In this document: in pieces, positions 17,021-26,110 of the stretch
Layout of the letters: every line of letters starts with the position of its first letter
Numbering within the stretch: position 1 is the stretch's first letter
Assembly (NCBI GenBank): GCA_000687655.1
Contig: JHWR01000014.1
Location: forward strand, 1 to 64,000
Source of the DNA: Lachnospiraceae bacterium YSB2008
Lineage (GTDB): Bacteria > Bacillota > Clostridia > Lachnospirales > Lachnospiraceae
Direction of reading: 5' to 3'
Length of the DNA: 64,000 nt
Program-made: the position numbers and the translations under genes
Notes under the pieces: generated by a model
What the model saw: the letters and a program-made list of their open reading frames with translations, nothing else
What the model was told of the DNA's origin: nothing
Database searches by the model: none

Positions 17021-18181
17021 CTATAATTCCTTATATGGTTCAATATCCGTATCTAAGAATTTCGTGCCGTCGTAAAGGGATTTTGCCATATCCAGAAGAG
17101 GAAACAGCATCACTGCTCCGGTACCTTCTCCAAGATGGAGTCCGGCGCATATAACCGGCCTCTGCGTAAGATTCATTTCATCATAAATATGCTGCATCGC
17201 AGGTTCACTTCCCAAATGAGAAGGAAGCATGTACTCCTTCGTTCCCGGAAGTATCTGTTCCGCTATATAAGCAGCAGTCGCGCTTATCACTCCGTCAATA
17301 ACTATCGGTATATGATACATGGATCCGCCTATGAATACTCCCGCAAGTCCTGAGATATCATATCCCCCGAAAGTTGAAAGTGCGAGGAAAGCATGCAGCC
17401 TCTTCATAAGTCCTATATCCGGAACAGAACCCGTGAAAGTATCAGGCATTTCTTTCGCAAGATCACTGTAGAGTGAAAGGATCATACCGTTCATGTCATA
17501 TTTTGAGAGAGCCCTCTCGATGACATTACATTTATAAGCATAACCTTCATCTGAAAGTCCGGCGCCTTTTCCGGTCAGTTCCGGAACAGGAAGACGGAGC
17601 ATCTCAGCAAGAATAGTGCTGCTCGTGGTAGTATTGCCTATTCCCATTTCACCTGTAGCTACAATGTCGTAACCTTCTTCACTCAGTCTCTTTATGAGAT
17701 TTATACCGACTTCTATGGCTCTGAGAGTTTCTTCCTGAGTCTGCGCCGGTTCTTTCATAAAATTTCTGGAACCTTCACGAATCTTCTCGTGAATGACCTT
17801 TCCTCCCGGAGTGCCATCCTTAATTCCTATATCAATCGGAAATGTATCGACATCCTTGATCATCTTTCCGACGGAACTCAGGTCGTCTGCCATTAGATTG
17901 GCAACCGCCAGTGTCACATCACTCTTGCTCTGGCTTACTCCTTCTTCAACGATTCCGTTATCAGAAATCATTATACCAAGAGCCCTCTTGCTAAGCTGGA
18001 AATCTGTCGTACCTCTTATCATGGCGATTCGCGTAATTAAATGCTCCAGTTCGCCAAGTCCGTTCAGAGGTTTTGCGACAGCGTTCCATTTACGTGTAGA
18101 CTCTGCTTCAATATCTTTTGAAGGCATATCTATATTCAGATTTAGTAATTCTGATAATTGCATATTTTTACCAACACTCAC
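17021..18181 (-). CDS. cobT: nicotinate-nucleotide:dimethylbenzimidazole phosphoribosyltransferase (CobT)
   Basis: 386 residues. CobT makes alpha-ribazole phosphate, the lower-ligand nucleotide. ATGEMGIGNTTTSSTI is the family's Gly-rich substrate loop and the C-terminal LHLGEGTGAVMLF carries the catalytic Glu (about 352). LGIMISDNGIVEEGVSQS and FIGGSMYHIPIVIDG complete the family signature. It is about 30 residues longer than the Salmonella enzyme. It lies 17 bp after cbiP. Dimethylbenzimidazole synthesis genes are not in the window, so the base used is not known. Confidence 0.94.
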   Translation of the reverse strand: MSVGKNMQLSELLNLNIDMPSKDIEAESTRKWNAVAKPLNGLGELEHLITRIAMIRGTTDFQLSKRALGIMISDNGIVEEGVSQSKSDVTLAVANLMADDLSSVGKMIKDVDTFPIDIGIKDGTPGGKVIHEKIREGSRNFMKEPAQTQEETLRAIEVGINLIKRLSEEGYDIVATGEMGIGNTTTSSTILAEMLRLPVPELTGKGAGLSDEGYAYKCNVIERALSKYDMNGMILSLYSDLAKEMPDTFTGSVPDIGLMKRLHAFLALSTFGGYDISGLAGVFIGGSMYHIPIVIDGVISATAAYIAEQILPGTKEYMLPSHLGSEPAMQHIYDEMNLTQRPVICAGLHLGEGTGAVMLFPLLDMAKSLYDGTKFLDTDIEPYKEL

Positions 18182-18198
18182 CGGTCCAAGTGTTTCTT

Positions 18199-19761
18199 TT
18201 ATAATCCAAGTATTTCTTTTATCGCATCCATATCCATATGGTCACGTATTATTTCTGCAAGTCTGTCATACTCTTTCTCTTTATATGACTCGAAGTCGAT
18301 ATCCTTCGGAGAATACTCCACGCCTTTCTTAAGGGATAGAGCTTTGATGATTGAAGACGCTATTCCTGCATGATCAAATATGCCATGAACATAGGTTCCA
18401 TATACATTTCCCGAATTAAGGATTACAGGAATCTCGGGAGTCTGCGTAATCCTTTCATTTTTGGCATCTTCAGAAAGTTTTGAATATTCCTTCGTGTCAG
18501 CATATACCACACTGGAACGGCCCATATGAATCTCATATCCCGAGTACTCAAGTCCGGACAATTCTGAAAGAGTTCCTCTTAATTCTTCTATTACTCCTGC
18601 TACCTGTTTTCTGACTTTCTCTTTCTTGACAACTGTCTTTATCGGAAGAAGCTTAAGCCCCTGTTCTTCCCCACCTTCTTCGAGGTAGTCAGGATCCGTT
18701 ATGATATTGCCAAGCATCTGGTAACCGCCACAGATTCCGAAGATTACAGGTTTGGAATTCTCATCATTTGATTTCTCCGGAGCGTCATTTTGCGAATTTG
18801 ATATGGCATCTGCGATGCCGCTTCTCTTAAGCCATCTGAGATCACCCATTGTATTCTTGCTGCCGGGAAGAATTATCATATCCGGAGTTCCGAGTTCAGA
18901 TACTTTTGATACATATCTGAGATTTACAGCTGGATTCGCTCTTAATACATCAAAATCCGTAAAGTTAGAAACGCGAGGGTATTTGATCACTGCTATATCT
19001 ATTTTGGTTTCGTCAGATATCTGAACATCTTTTTCATTTATTGATTCCGCCAAACTGTCCTCATCCGATACATTTATGTCTGCATATGGGATCACACCTA
19101 AAACGGGAACGTTACATTTTTCCTCAATCATCTTAATTCCGGAATCAAGAAGGGATGCGTCACCACGGAACTTATTTATAACAAAGCCTTTTACTCTTTT
19201 CTGCTCTGCTTCGGTCAGAAGAGCATAGGTTCCGTAAAGCTGTGCAAAAACGCCGCCCCTGTCGATATCACCGACAATGATTACGGGAGAATCCACCAGC
19301 TCAGCCAGTCCCATATTTACTATATCATTCTCTTTGAGATTTATCTCGGCAGGACTGCCTGCGCCTTCGATGACTATGACGTCATATTCTTCGGCCAGCT
19401 TATCGTACGCCTTCTGAATTTCAGGCACGAGACTTTTCTTATATTCAAAGTACTCACGGGCAGGCATATTTCCAATTACCTCACCGTTTACTATAACCTG
19501 GGAACCTATATTGCTGGTCGGTTTAAGAAGAACCGGATTCATGTAGACGGAAGGCTTTGTACCTGCCGCCTCGGCCTGCATAACCTGGGCTCTGCCCATC
19601 TCCAGACCATCTTCCGTTACATAGGAATTAAGCGCCATATTCTGTGATTTGAATGGCGCTACCTTGTATCCTTCCTGCATAAGAATGCGGCAGAGGCCTG
19701 CCGCAATCAAACTTTTTCCTGCATTTGACATAGTCCCCTGGACCATGATGTTTTTAGACAT
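18199..19761 (-). CDS. cbiP: adenosylcobyric acid synthase (CbiP/CobQ)
   Basis: 520 residues. It amidates the b, d, e and g side chains. [21 protein letters not shown] is the ATP loop, [16 protein letters not shown] and [11 protein letters not shown] the CobQ signature, [10 protein letters not shown] the glutaminase nucleophile (Cys344) and [10 protein letters not shown] the catalytic His. A polar Asn/Ser/Glu insertion (about 321-337) sits immediately before the nucleophile strand. It is the first cob gene after thyA, 30 bp behind it. Confidence 0.94.
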   Translation of the reverse strand: MSKNIMVQGTMSNAGKSLIAAGLCRILMQEGYKVAPFKSQNMALNSYVTEDGLEMGRAQVMQAEAAGTKPSVYMNPVLLKPTSNIGSQVIVNGEVIGNMPAREYFEYKKSLVPEIQKAYDKLAEEYDVIVIEGAGSPAEINLKENDIVNMGLAELVDSPVIIVGDIDRGGVFAQLYGTYALLTEAEQKRVKGFVINKFRGDASLLDSGIKMIEEKCNVPVLGVIPYADINVSDEDSLAESINEKDVQISDETKIDIAVIKYPRVSNFTDFDVLRANPAVNLRYVSKVSELGTPDMIILPGSKNTMGDLRWLKRSGIADAISNSQNDAPEKSNDENSKPVIFGICGGYQMLGNIITDPDYLEEGGEEQGLKLLPIKTVVKKEKVRKQVAGVIEELRGTLSELSGLEYSGYEIHMGRSSVVYADTKEYSKLSEDAKNERITQTPEIPVILNSGNVYGTYVHGIFDHAGIASSIIKALSLKKGVEYSPKDIDFESYKEKEYDRLAEIIRDHMDMDAIKEILGL

Positions 19762-19790
19762 ATCACGTTCCCCTTTCAGGAAAATATCCT

Positions 19791-20645
19791 TTAGATCCCT
19801 AACTCAAATTTAAGCTGTGGTTTTACGGGTTCGTAGTTTTCCATCGTGAAATCATCGAGAACGAATTCTTCAAACGGAGTACCTGTAAGTCGGTTAAGAA
19901 CAAGTTCAGGCACCGGTGTTCCCTCTGTCTCTTCTTTCTCTTTCTCTTCGAATCTTCTTAGGAGCTCGTGAGCATTGTCGATGTGTCTGTCGTAAATCTG
20001 TTCATTTGCAACAAAATGTGTAAATACACCCGGATCGTACCCTGCTGTTTTTGAAATCATCATAAGCAGAGCTGCATACTGTATCTCGTTGATACCGCCT
20101 GCGCCCGATGCTGTCAGCATATCTCCGCTTCGCTGAACAAGACACATATCAAGATGTTTGCCGCGAACATTCCATATAGTAAGGAATGCACATGGTGCAA
20201 GTCCCGGAGTTTCATGAAGGTCCTGTTCCTGCCAGAGGGACATGATCTTTCTTCTTCCATACGGATCCTTCTTTATATCAGCGAGAAGATTTTCTACAAG
20301 GTCATATCTTTTTACGGTTGCGCCGTATCTCTGACCTATGGTTCCGTCACCTATATCCCAAGGTCCCCACCAAGTTACTCCAAGTTCCTCCATCTCACTT
20401 ATTACATTTGTAGGATGCTGGTAGATGGTAAATATCTCCTTGATACCGGTCTTCCATGCCTGATATCTAAGTGTTGATATCGGAAATTCACCCTTTGAAA
20501 GGTCATACTTTCTCGTCACATGATTCACGCTTATGGTATGTGCCGGAGTACCGTCCTCATACTTCGGACGAGGGTTCTCATCGAGATATCCATTTTCAAG
20601 AATATTCTTAATATCTTCTACTAAATATTTGTCCGCTTTAGTCAT
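19791..20645 (-). CDS. thyA: divergent thymidylate synthase (ThyA family)
   Basis: 284 residues. ThyA methylates dUMP to dTMP with methylene-tetrahydrofolate. Seen: GRRKIMSLW (dUMP-phosphate Arg pair), APCAF with nucleophile Cys152, QRSGD with Arg172, [10 protein letters not shown] with the base-reading Asn (186), and EQIYDRH. The usual His after the nucleophile Cys is missing, and the N-terminal DRTGTG-type loop is not recognisable. The ATG at 20645 follows AAGGTGGGG; an upstream GTG adds three residues. It is first in the run that continues into the cob genes. Possibly a different pyrimidine nucleotide methylase, but dTMP synthesis is most likely. Confidence 0.82.
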   Translation of the reverse strand: MTKADKYLVEDIKNILENGYLDENPRPKYEDGTPAHTISVNHVTRKYDLSKGEFPISTLRYQAWKTGIKEIFTIYQHPTNVISEMEELGVTWWGPWDIGDGTIGQRYGATVKRYDLVENLLADIKKDPYGRRKIMSLWQEQDLHETPGLAPCAFLTIWNVRGKHLDMCLVQRSGDMLTASGAGGINEIQYAALLMMISKTAGYDPGVFTHFVANEQIYDRHIDNAHELLRRFEEKEKEETEGTPVPELVLNRLTGTPFEEFVLDDFTMENYEPVKPQLKFELGI

Positions 20646-20684
20646 AATCCCCACCTTACTTTTCAGTATTTATACACCTCTTAC

Positions 20685-20713
20685 AGTATACTCAACATTT
20701 ACTGTTCTTTCAA
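20685..20713 (-). promoter_or_regulatory. promoter for thyA and, probably, the cob genes
   Basis: On the minus strand TTGAAA (20713-20708), a 17-nt spacer and TATACT (20690-20685). It is followed by about 40 nt of leader to the thyA ribosome site. I looked for a cobalamin riboswitch here and in the other gaps of the cluster; there is no room and no recognisable B12 box. Confidence 0.65.
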
Positions 20714-20740
20714 CCGTTATCCCCTGTGATTTGCTTTTTA

Positions 20741-21343
20741 CTAATGGCATATCCCTTTTACAGGTTCGATTGAAAAAAGTCCATCACGATTACAACAGAA
20801 AAAGATTCTCTTCACTCCAGATATTTTAAAACGCGCCTCTGCATTTCCTTCCGGGTAAAGCTTCACCATCTGTATACTATCAGATGAAGCTGCTGCAACA
20901 AATGAAATATAATGTTCCTTCGTCATACTATGATCAATCCGCACATAATACTCATCTTCCACCCGTTCGATAAAGATCATATGTCGTTCATCTGTCGGTT
21001 CTGCTTCCAATGGTGTGAGCGATATGCCGTGACAATGGATTGCCGCTTCACCCATACTGTGGATTACATTTCCGCAAATCGGACAGACATAGAATTTTGA
21101 GCGGAGCATATTTGCAGATACATTTGCGTTAATAATTGTATTGCCTGAAATTAATTCTGTAACCGAAATTCTGAATGCCTCTGCGATAGGTTCCAGAAGG
21201 GTTATGTCAGGATACCCTTTCCCAGTTTCCCATTTAGAAACTGTCTTGTCACTCACGCCCAGCTTTTCCGCCAGCTCTCGCTGCGTCATCCTGTTCTTTT
21301 CCCGCAGGTTCTTAATAGATAATCCCGTTACATATTGATTCAT
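20741..21343 (-). CDS. XRE-type regulator with a C-terminal superoxide-reductase-like domain
   Basis: 200 residues. The N-terminal helix-turn-helix (about 8-62, MTQRELAEKLGVSDKTVSKW) is Cro/CI type. The C-terminal part (85-195) resembles desulfoferrodoxin/superoxide reductase. YVCPICGN (Cys87, Cys90) and HCHG (Cys104) look like a decayed rubredoxin-like site. Three His of the SOR iron site are recognisable (His121, His138, His144), with Cys183/184, but CNRDG has Asp187 where the fourth His (CNxHG) is expected. This suggests a redox or metal sensor rather than an enzyme. Ribosome site AGGAGGTAAGGGAA. A 14-bp palindrome overlaps its promoter, suggesting self-control. Confidence 0.8.
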   Translation of the reverse strand: MNQYVTGLSIKNLREKNRMTQRELAEKLGVSDKTVSKWETGKGYPDITLLEPIAEAFRISVTELISGNTIINANVSANMLRSKFYVCPICGNVIHSMGEAAIHCHGISLTPLEAEPTDERHMIFIERVEDEYYVRIDHSMTKEHYISFVAAASSDSIQMVKLYPEGNAEARFKISGVKRIFFCCNRDGLFSIEPVKGICH

Positions 21344-21363
21344 TTCCCTTACCTCCTGTACTT

Positions 21364-21404
21364 AATCTGTACAGATTGTAATTTAAACCCCATCTTTTTC
21401 ACAA
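21364..21404 (-). promoter_or_regulatory. promoter with 14-bp palindromic operator for the XRE gene
   Basis: A perfect palindrome AATCTGTACAGATT (21364-21377) overlaps a -10-like TACAAT (21380-21375 on the minus strand), with TTGTGA 18 nt upstream (21404-21399). The arrangement fits autorepression by the XRE protein. The palindrome is directly readable; the assignment to this regulator is inference. Confidence 0.5.
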
Positions 21405-21427
21405 TCTACGCAGAGTAGAGAAAGCCT

Positions 21428-21536
21428 CAGGCTATCTTCCAGCTTACAGCCTGTTTTCTTCCCGAAACGAAGGTCTTATAAATACCTTCCTCTTTCGTGA
21501 AGCCTCACACGACTAAAGTCACGAGCGTGCGGCGGC
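21428..21536. other. non-coding block with three consecutive hairpins
   Basis: This stretch lies in the 213-bp gap between the XRE gene and the small membrane protein gene. A stem CAGGCT/AGCCTG (21428-21453) is followed on the plus strand by TTTTCTT. A second stem (21463-21497) pairs CGAAA with TTTCG and GAAGGT with ACCTTC. A third, imperfect hairpin (21501-21536) contains GACTAAAGTC and AGCC/GGCT. I see no ORF. The GACTAAAGTC hairpin reminds me of IS200/IS605 right ends, so it may be a transposon remnant; a small RNA is the alternative. Low confidence on identity. Confidence 0.35.
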
Positions 21537-21556
21537 TAATCATCAAAATAATAACC

Positions 21557-21775
21557 CTATCCTATCAGCTGCATTATACCTGACATTATAGCCGCCAGTA
21601 ACGGGTATCCGATGCAGGAACCAACCCACTTTACAATCTTTGTTTTCGCAGGGATGTAAGGTTTCATATCCTCAGTTCCAGGAATAACCCACGCTTTGGT
21701 ATGTCCAACCCACCACTCATCTATAAAGAGTCTGTCGAAAAGATTGGCAATCATGTATATTCCCAACAACATCAC
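21557..21775 (-). CDS. small membrane protein, unknown
   Basis: 72 residues. Hydrophobic N-terminus (MMLLGIYMIANLF), a polar middle with WWVGHTKAWVIPGTEDMKPY, and a C-terminal hydrophobic helix. Its ATG overlaps the stop of the acyltransferase gene by 4 bp (ATGA), so it is translationally coupled to it. I do not recognise a named family. It may be an accessory of the acyltransferase. Confidence 0.6.
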   Translation of the reverse strand: MMLLGIYMIANLFDRLFIDEWWVGHTKAWVIPGTEDMKPYIPAKTKIVKWVGSCIGYPLLAAIMSGIMQLIG

Positions 21776-22920
21776 ACCTGTTTTGTACCTCTTACCTTTT
21801 TCCGTACGACAGACGACACTATTTTATCATATAATAGTTTCAAAACGAGCGGTCCGAATAGGCCAAAGACAACGTAAATCGATTTTACATTGCTGTTAAT
21901 CTCCCAATAATACCATTCGGATCCCATAAAGTATTCAGAATCAAAGTACGGTATAGTAATAAGGTTCTCATTGATTGCCATAAGAATGCAGTTCAGCACA
22001 TTGAAGAATGCAATATGAAATCCCATTATCCAGAACGTATTACAGGAAATATAGTTAACGAGCCTGCTCTCCCGCAAAGGTTTGCCGAAAAAGTCTACAA
22101 TCGTCAGCCAGAATGCTATTCCGATAACGGAAGATATCAGTGGAGTGATAATATAAGGACTCGTAAATCCTGACAGATCATCAATTCTGTCGAAAGCGAT
22201 ATCGTAAGCCTGCGGCATATAGTTGGAACGCACTACATTAATCATTAGAAGTGCGAACAGCAGTCCAACCTTCCAGCCTCCCGAGAGTTTCTCGTGCTTT
22301 TCTTCAAGATACTCCCTATAGAGTATACCAAGTTCTATAAACGGAAGCAGGAACAGCACCTTTAATGGAAGCAATAAGTTCTCCAGAGTGACCGGATCCA
22401 TATTCTTCACCAGATATACTACCAGCAGGTTAAGACAGGCAAATATCGGGAACATGATGTAGCTGCGCCATATCTTGAATAACAATCTCTTTAAGACCGC
22501 ATATACCATAAGAACAGAGAATAACGATATCACGAACCACATAGGCGTTACAAGAGCATAAGGAACGCCTGTTGTCACTATTCTCTGTAGCATATACAAA
22601 AGATAACCCGGCGGATAGGAAGGCACTTCTCCAAGCTTATATAGATTGATCAGCCATTGTATCCCGAATACAACCACGGATATCCCCATATACGGTAGGA
22701 GCAGTGTTTTTATCTTCTTCCACAGATAAGCCGGAAGCTTGGTAGAAGAGTCTACCTTGTTGAAGTATCCTGATATGAATACAAACATCGGCATAAAGAA
22801 CGAGTTGTACGGGATATAACTGCCGAACAAATTCAAAGCCGTAAAAGTGTGTGAGTCAACCACCATAAAGATGCCTATAGCTGACAACAACATAAATTTC
22901 TTATTAGACTTGGTTCGCAT
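21772..22920 (-). CDS. acyltransferase 3 family membrane protein
   Basis: 382 residues, about ten membrane helices. N-terminal SAIGIFMVVDSHTF and MFVFISGYF match the acyltransferase 3/OafA-YrhL fold, in which a His near the N-terminus acts in transfer of acetyl or succinyl groups to surface sugars. The His here is in VDSHTF. The substrate cannot be inferred. The ATG has GGAGTGAAATAAT upstream. A 72-residue membrane protein is coupled downstream. Confidence 0.82.
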   Translation of the reverse strand: MRTKSNKKFMLLSAIGIFMVVDSHTFTALNLFGSYIPYNSFFMPMFVFISGYFNKVDSSTKLPAYLWKKIKTLLLPYMGISVVVFGIQWLINLYKLGEVPSYPPGYLLYMLQRIVTTGVPYALVTPMWFVISLFSVLMVYAVLKRLLFKIWRSYIMFPIFACLNLLVVYLVKNMDPVTLENLLLPLKVLFLLPFIELGILYREYLEEKHEKLSGGWKVGLLFALLMINVVRSNYMPQAYDIAFDRIDDLSGFTSPYIITPLISSVIGIAFWLTIVDFFGKPLRESRLVNYISCNTFWIMGFHIAFFNVLNCILMAINENLITIPYFDSEYFMGSEWYYWEINSNVKSIYVVFGLFGPLVLKLLYDKIVSSVVRKKVRGTKQV

Positions 22921-22962
22921 ATTATTTCACTCCAAATTGTATATTCTGAAAAAAATATTTTG

Positions 22963-24003
22963 CTAATCTTTGTAATTATATACGTATTCTCTATCCTGTT
23001 TTCCATACAGTTCAGCGATGTCAATTATCTGGACGAATTTTACTTTATAGTTATCATCCCCATCGCTAAAATTATCAGAATACACATGCACCTTTTTATC
23101 ACTATCAGCTAGGTTATATAGTCTGCAGTGTGTGTCACCCTCAGAGGTTGCATATGGTTCCATGTTGTTAAATACCTTGCGTACCGCAGCTTCATCTGTA
23201 TAATCGATCTTTTTCAGATCCTCCAATCTGATAGAGTCAGTAGTTCCCGTAAGTTTCCAAACATCATTATCAGACCAGACTGTACCTGTGTTTAAAACCT
23301 GATACCCATCGCTGTTTCCATACTCTGACAGAATACTGCAGCAATTAACTCCAACTATCTTCGTGTTAACATCTTTAGTAACGCCATCTCCAAACGTATA
23401 TTTATCTATATACTCTGTAGAACCACCCTCTTCGAAACCGGATTCCACCTCCATACCATATCTCTTATCAAGTGTTGTCACATGAAGTCTTGTAACACCA
23501 ACAGAATCCTTACCTTCAGCTTCTCTATCATTCACTGAACACATATCAAGCTTCACATAGTATATTTCCTTATCAGTATAAACATAGAACTCCGATTCAT
23601 AGCAAGCTACCGCTTCAGTTTTGGACCACTGTGCAGTCTTTCTTGCTCCCAGATCTCCGCTGATATATGTCGTATCAGTAATATCACCTTTAAAGCCGTC
23701 TAACAAAGCATCTATTTCAGCATCTGTATCCTTCATATCAAGCAGGCCTTTGCAAAGCATTTTCTTAAGTCCTGCTTTATCTCCATCATCAATATACTTT
23801 AATGTACCAGCCACGGTTCTTTTATATATATTCTCACTATTATTATCAATTTCAGCCTTATCTGTATATGGTTTCTCTATCATACTATAAGGCTGACTTT
23901 CCGGTTCAGGTACTACATCCGAAAGTGAGCAGCCTGTGAACTGGAATAAACCGATGCATATTGTAATTATAAATAGTATTGTTTGTTTTCTATATTGAAT
24001 CAT
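22963..24003 (-). CDS. lipoprotein of unknown function
   Basis: 346 residues. A type II signal peptide with lipobox FTGC (Cys25) and hydrophobic stretch ILFIITICIGLFQF. The mature part begins with a polar, Asp/Glu/Asn-rich linker, then a domain with alternating beta and helix segments, probably DUF5104-like (low certainty). The ATG follows AGAGGAATAATT. A cell-surface lipoprotein of unknown role. It lies 42 bp from the acyltransferase gene on the same strand, so the two may be cotranscribed. Confidence 0.72.
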   Translation of the reverse strand: MIQYRKQTILFIITICIGLFQFTGCSLSDVVPEPESQPYSMIEKPYTDKAEIDNNSENIYKRTVAGTLKYIDDGDKAGLKKMLCKGLLDMKDTDAEIDALLDGFKGDITDTTYISGDLGARKTAQWSKTEAVACYESEFYVYTDKEIYYVKLDMCSVNDREAEGKDSVGVTRLHVTTLDKRYGMEVESGFEEGGSTEYIDKYTFGDGVTKDVNTKIVGVNCCSILSEYGNSDGYQVLNTGTVWSDNDVWKLTGTTDSIRLEDLKKIDYTDEAAVRKVFNNMEPYATSEGDTHCRLYNLADSDKKVHVYSDNFSDGDDNYKVKFVQIIDIAELYGKQDREYVYNYKD

Positions 24004-24023
24004 AATTATTCCTCTGCTTCCGT

Positions 24024-24407
24024 CTATACCGTAAGCTCTATCTGGTTTCCCTCAATCCCAACAATACAGCTCTCATAATACCCGTCGCCGGTAGTTCTGG
24101 GACCGCTTACAACCTCGTAGCCATCCTGTTTTAGCTTTTCTGTAAGCGCATCAACTTTTTCTTTGCTTCCGACAGAAAAAGCCAAATGAATATAACCTGT
24201 ACGATAACTGCTTTTTTCAATATCTTCCATATTAGGTCTGTTCATAACCTCAAGTCTTGCCCCGTCCTCAAAAGATATAAAGTACGAACGGAAATCTGTA
24301 GTTTTATTATGATATCCGTCATTTGATATACCTCCCAGATATTTCACAAAGAAATCTCTGGCAGTCTCAAGATCCTTAACATACATTGCAACATGTTCAA
24401 TTCTCAT
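24024..24407 (-). CDS. VOC-superfamily (glyoxalase-like) protein
   Basis: 127 residues, one vicinal-oxygen-chelate module. IEHVAMYVKDLETARDFFVKYLGG at the N-terminus and TGYIHLAFSVGSKEKVDALTEKL, GPRTTGDGYYESCIVG, EGNQIELTV are the two beta-alpha-beta-beta-beta halves with His and Glu metal ligands. Specific substrate unknown. Gaps to neighbours are 20 and 31 bp, consistent with one operon with the GNAT and lipoprotein genes. Confidence 0.82.
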   Translation of the reverse strand: MRIEHVAMYVKDLETARDFFVKYLGGISNDGYHNKTTDFRSYFISFEDGARLEVMNRPNMEDIEKSSYRTGYIHLAFSVGSKEKVDALTEKLKQDGYEVVSGPRTTGDGYYESCIVGIEGNQIELTV

Positions 24408-24438
24408 ACTTCAATACCTCTTATACATATCATCAGGT

Positions 24439-24945
24439 TCATTCACCGGCTATGATCATCTCCATATCGATACATTTCCAGGTCCCTATAGGCATCTCGC
24501 ATTCCCTCCTGGAATACTCGCTGAAGCCTACCGATTCATAACAACGCTCAGCACTTTCATTATTCTCAAATACTCCCAGATCAATCCTTGATGCATGTAA
24601 ACGTTCTTTTACATACTTTATTCCCAGCCTGAGCATTTCTTTTCCGTAACCTTTTCCTCTGACCGAAGGATCCAGTATAACAAACCCAAAACGAACTGAG
24701 CTGTCATCATCTTCTTTCGGATATCGTATTATAAAATGTCCAACAACATTGCCCTCATCGTCCTCTGCCGTAAGCGGAACGAAACGTCCTGTTTCAATCT
24801 GCGGTGCATAATTCTCATTTATATCATCTCCTGAAAGAGGATACTTATTGAACCTGTCAGCAGACCATCTGTATAATTCATCTTCCGATTGAATCCAACC
24901 TGCAATTATAGGTGCATCCTCTTTTTTATAATCTCTCAGTATCAT
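24439..24945 (-). CDS. GNAT family N-acetyltransferase
   Basis: 168 residues. LDPSVRGKGYGKEMLRLGI is the acetyl-CoA motif A and ARIDLGVFENNESAERCYESVGF the following beta/alpha element. The start at 24945 is chosen because AAAGAGGAGCAGAATA precedes that ATG; an upstream TTG would add seven residues and lies across this site. Likely substrate not determinable. It lies 34 bp from the alpha/beta hydrolase gene. Confidence 0.85.
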   Translation of the reverse strand: MILRDYKKEDAPIIAGWIQSEDELYRWSADRFNKYPLSGDDINENYAPQIETGRFVPLTAEDDEGNVVGHFIIRYPKEDDDSSVRFGFVILDPSVRGKGYGKEMLRLGIKYVKERLHASRIDLGVFENNESAERCYESVGFSEYSRRECEMPIGTWKCIDMEMIIAGE

Positions 24946-24979
24946 TATTCTGCTCCTCTTTTTCAAATCACGCTTCGAC

Positions 24980-26110
24980 TCACTCGGTCATATCCGGTTC
25001 TTTTACCGTTACCGTAACAACGTCGTTATTTTTAATTATTGGTTTATCCTTAAGCCCTTTCAGATATGCATCAAAAAACTCCAGATGACATTTACACAGA
25101 TTCTCATGAAACGCATCCGCATCAAGTTTTCCAACCATAGACTTTAAAGGAATCATATACTTCGTATCCGCAAATCCTATATGCTTCATATCCCTGAAGA
25201 ATACTTTGTAAATCGGCTTTGTATGTCTGGTGTAAACCCTGGTCACCACATACTCATTATCTGCGCAGCTTATCTGCATAAATGGTTTTCTCTGAACATC
25301 ATTTGTATAATCACCAAAACATGCACCATCCAGGTTAATACCGCAGACAAAATCATCATTTCTTGCACAGAGCGCATACGCAGCATCCCCTCCCATAGAA
25401 TGGCCGGAAACTCCGACGCCCTTATCAAAATCAATCATATCAGAAAAATTCTTTTTTGCATATTCAAGAGAAGCTTCATTATCCTTTACCCATTCCGGAA
25501 GCCTGCTCATAAGAAATTTGCAATACTTGTTCTGAACCTCATCAAATTTCTCAGCCAACTCCTCATCAGTGCCTCTTGCCTTCATAAGCTTAAGCATAGC
25601 AACGACCCCTCCGAGCATCGGCTGATACTGTTTCTTTGTGATACTCTTATCAAAGAAGATTGCGGAGCCATCATCAAATTCTGTACAAACACCTTCCATG
25701 GAATGAGCTACTGAAATAACCACATATCCATGAGATGCAAGGTCTATACAAAGAAACGAATTGCCCTCCCTGTATGAATTAAAACCGTGATTGAACATTA
25801 TAAGCGGGAACTTCTCTCCCGGAATTCGCGGTGCATCAGTATAACATTCAGAACGATTCATTTCCGGATTCTTCTTAAAGTTTGGAGCTACCTTATATGC
25901 ATTCTTAAAACCTTTTATCATATTTTCGGAAAGAGCGGCTGCTCTTTGAAGTCCTTCAACACTCTTCTTCGACACCGGATAATAAACTCTGGAAGCCACA
26001 CTCCTCATCGTCCCCGGAGCCATCACCTCTTCCCTGTCATCCTTAACTGTATATGTAAATGTACCGACCGCATATTCACCTGTCGGTTTAGGCATATTAA
26101 TCTCTTTCAT
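24980..26110 (-). CDS. alpha/beta hydrolase, PAF-acetylhydrolase-like
   Basis: 376 residues without signal peptide. GVSGHSMGGDAAYAL holds the nucleophile Ser237 region, NLDGACFG the acid Asp (261) and DMKHIGFAD the catalytic His (310). MFNHGFNSYREGNSFL is the oxyanion-hole segment. The order and HGFN motif resemble platelet-activating-factor acetylhydrolases and related carboxylesterases. Its ATG overlaps the TetR stop by four bases (ATGA), so it is translationally coupled to and probably controlled by that regulator. Confidence 0.82.
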   Translation of the reverse strand: MKEINMPKPTGEYAVGTFTYTVKDDREEVMAPGTMRSVASRVYYPVSKKSVEGLQRAAALSENMIKGFKNAYKVAPNFKKNPEMNRSECYTDAPRIPGEKFPLIMFNHGFNSYREGNSFLCIDLASHGYVVISVAHSMEGVCTEFDDGSAIFFDKSITKKQYQPMLGGVVAMLKLMKARGTDEELAEKFDEVQNKYCKFLMSRLPEWVKDNEASLEYAKKNFSDMIDFDKGVGVSGHSMGGDAAYALCARNDDFVCGINLDGACFGDYTNDVQRKPFMQISCADNEYVVTRVYTRHTKPIYKVFFRDMKHIGFADTKYMIPLKSMVGKLDADAFHENLCKCHLEFFDAYLKGLKDKPIIKNNDVVTVTVKEPDMTE

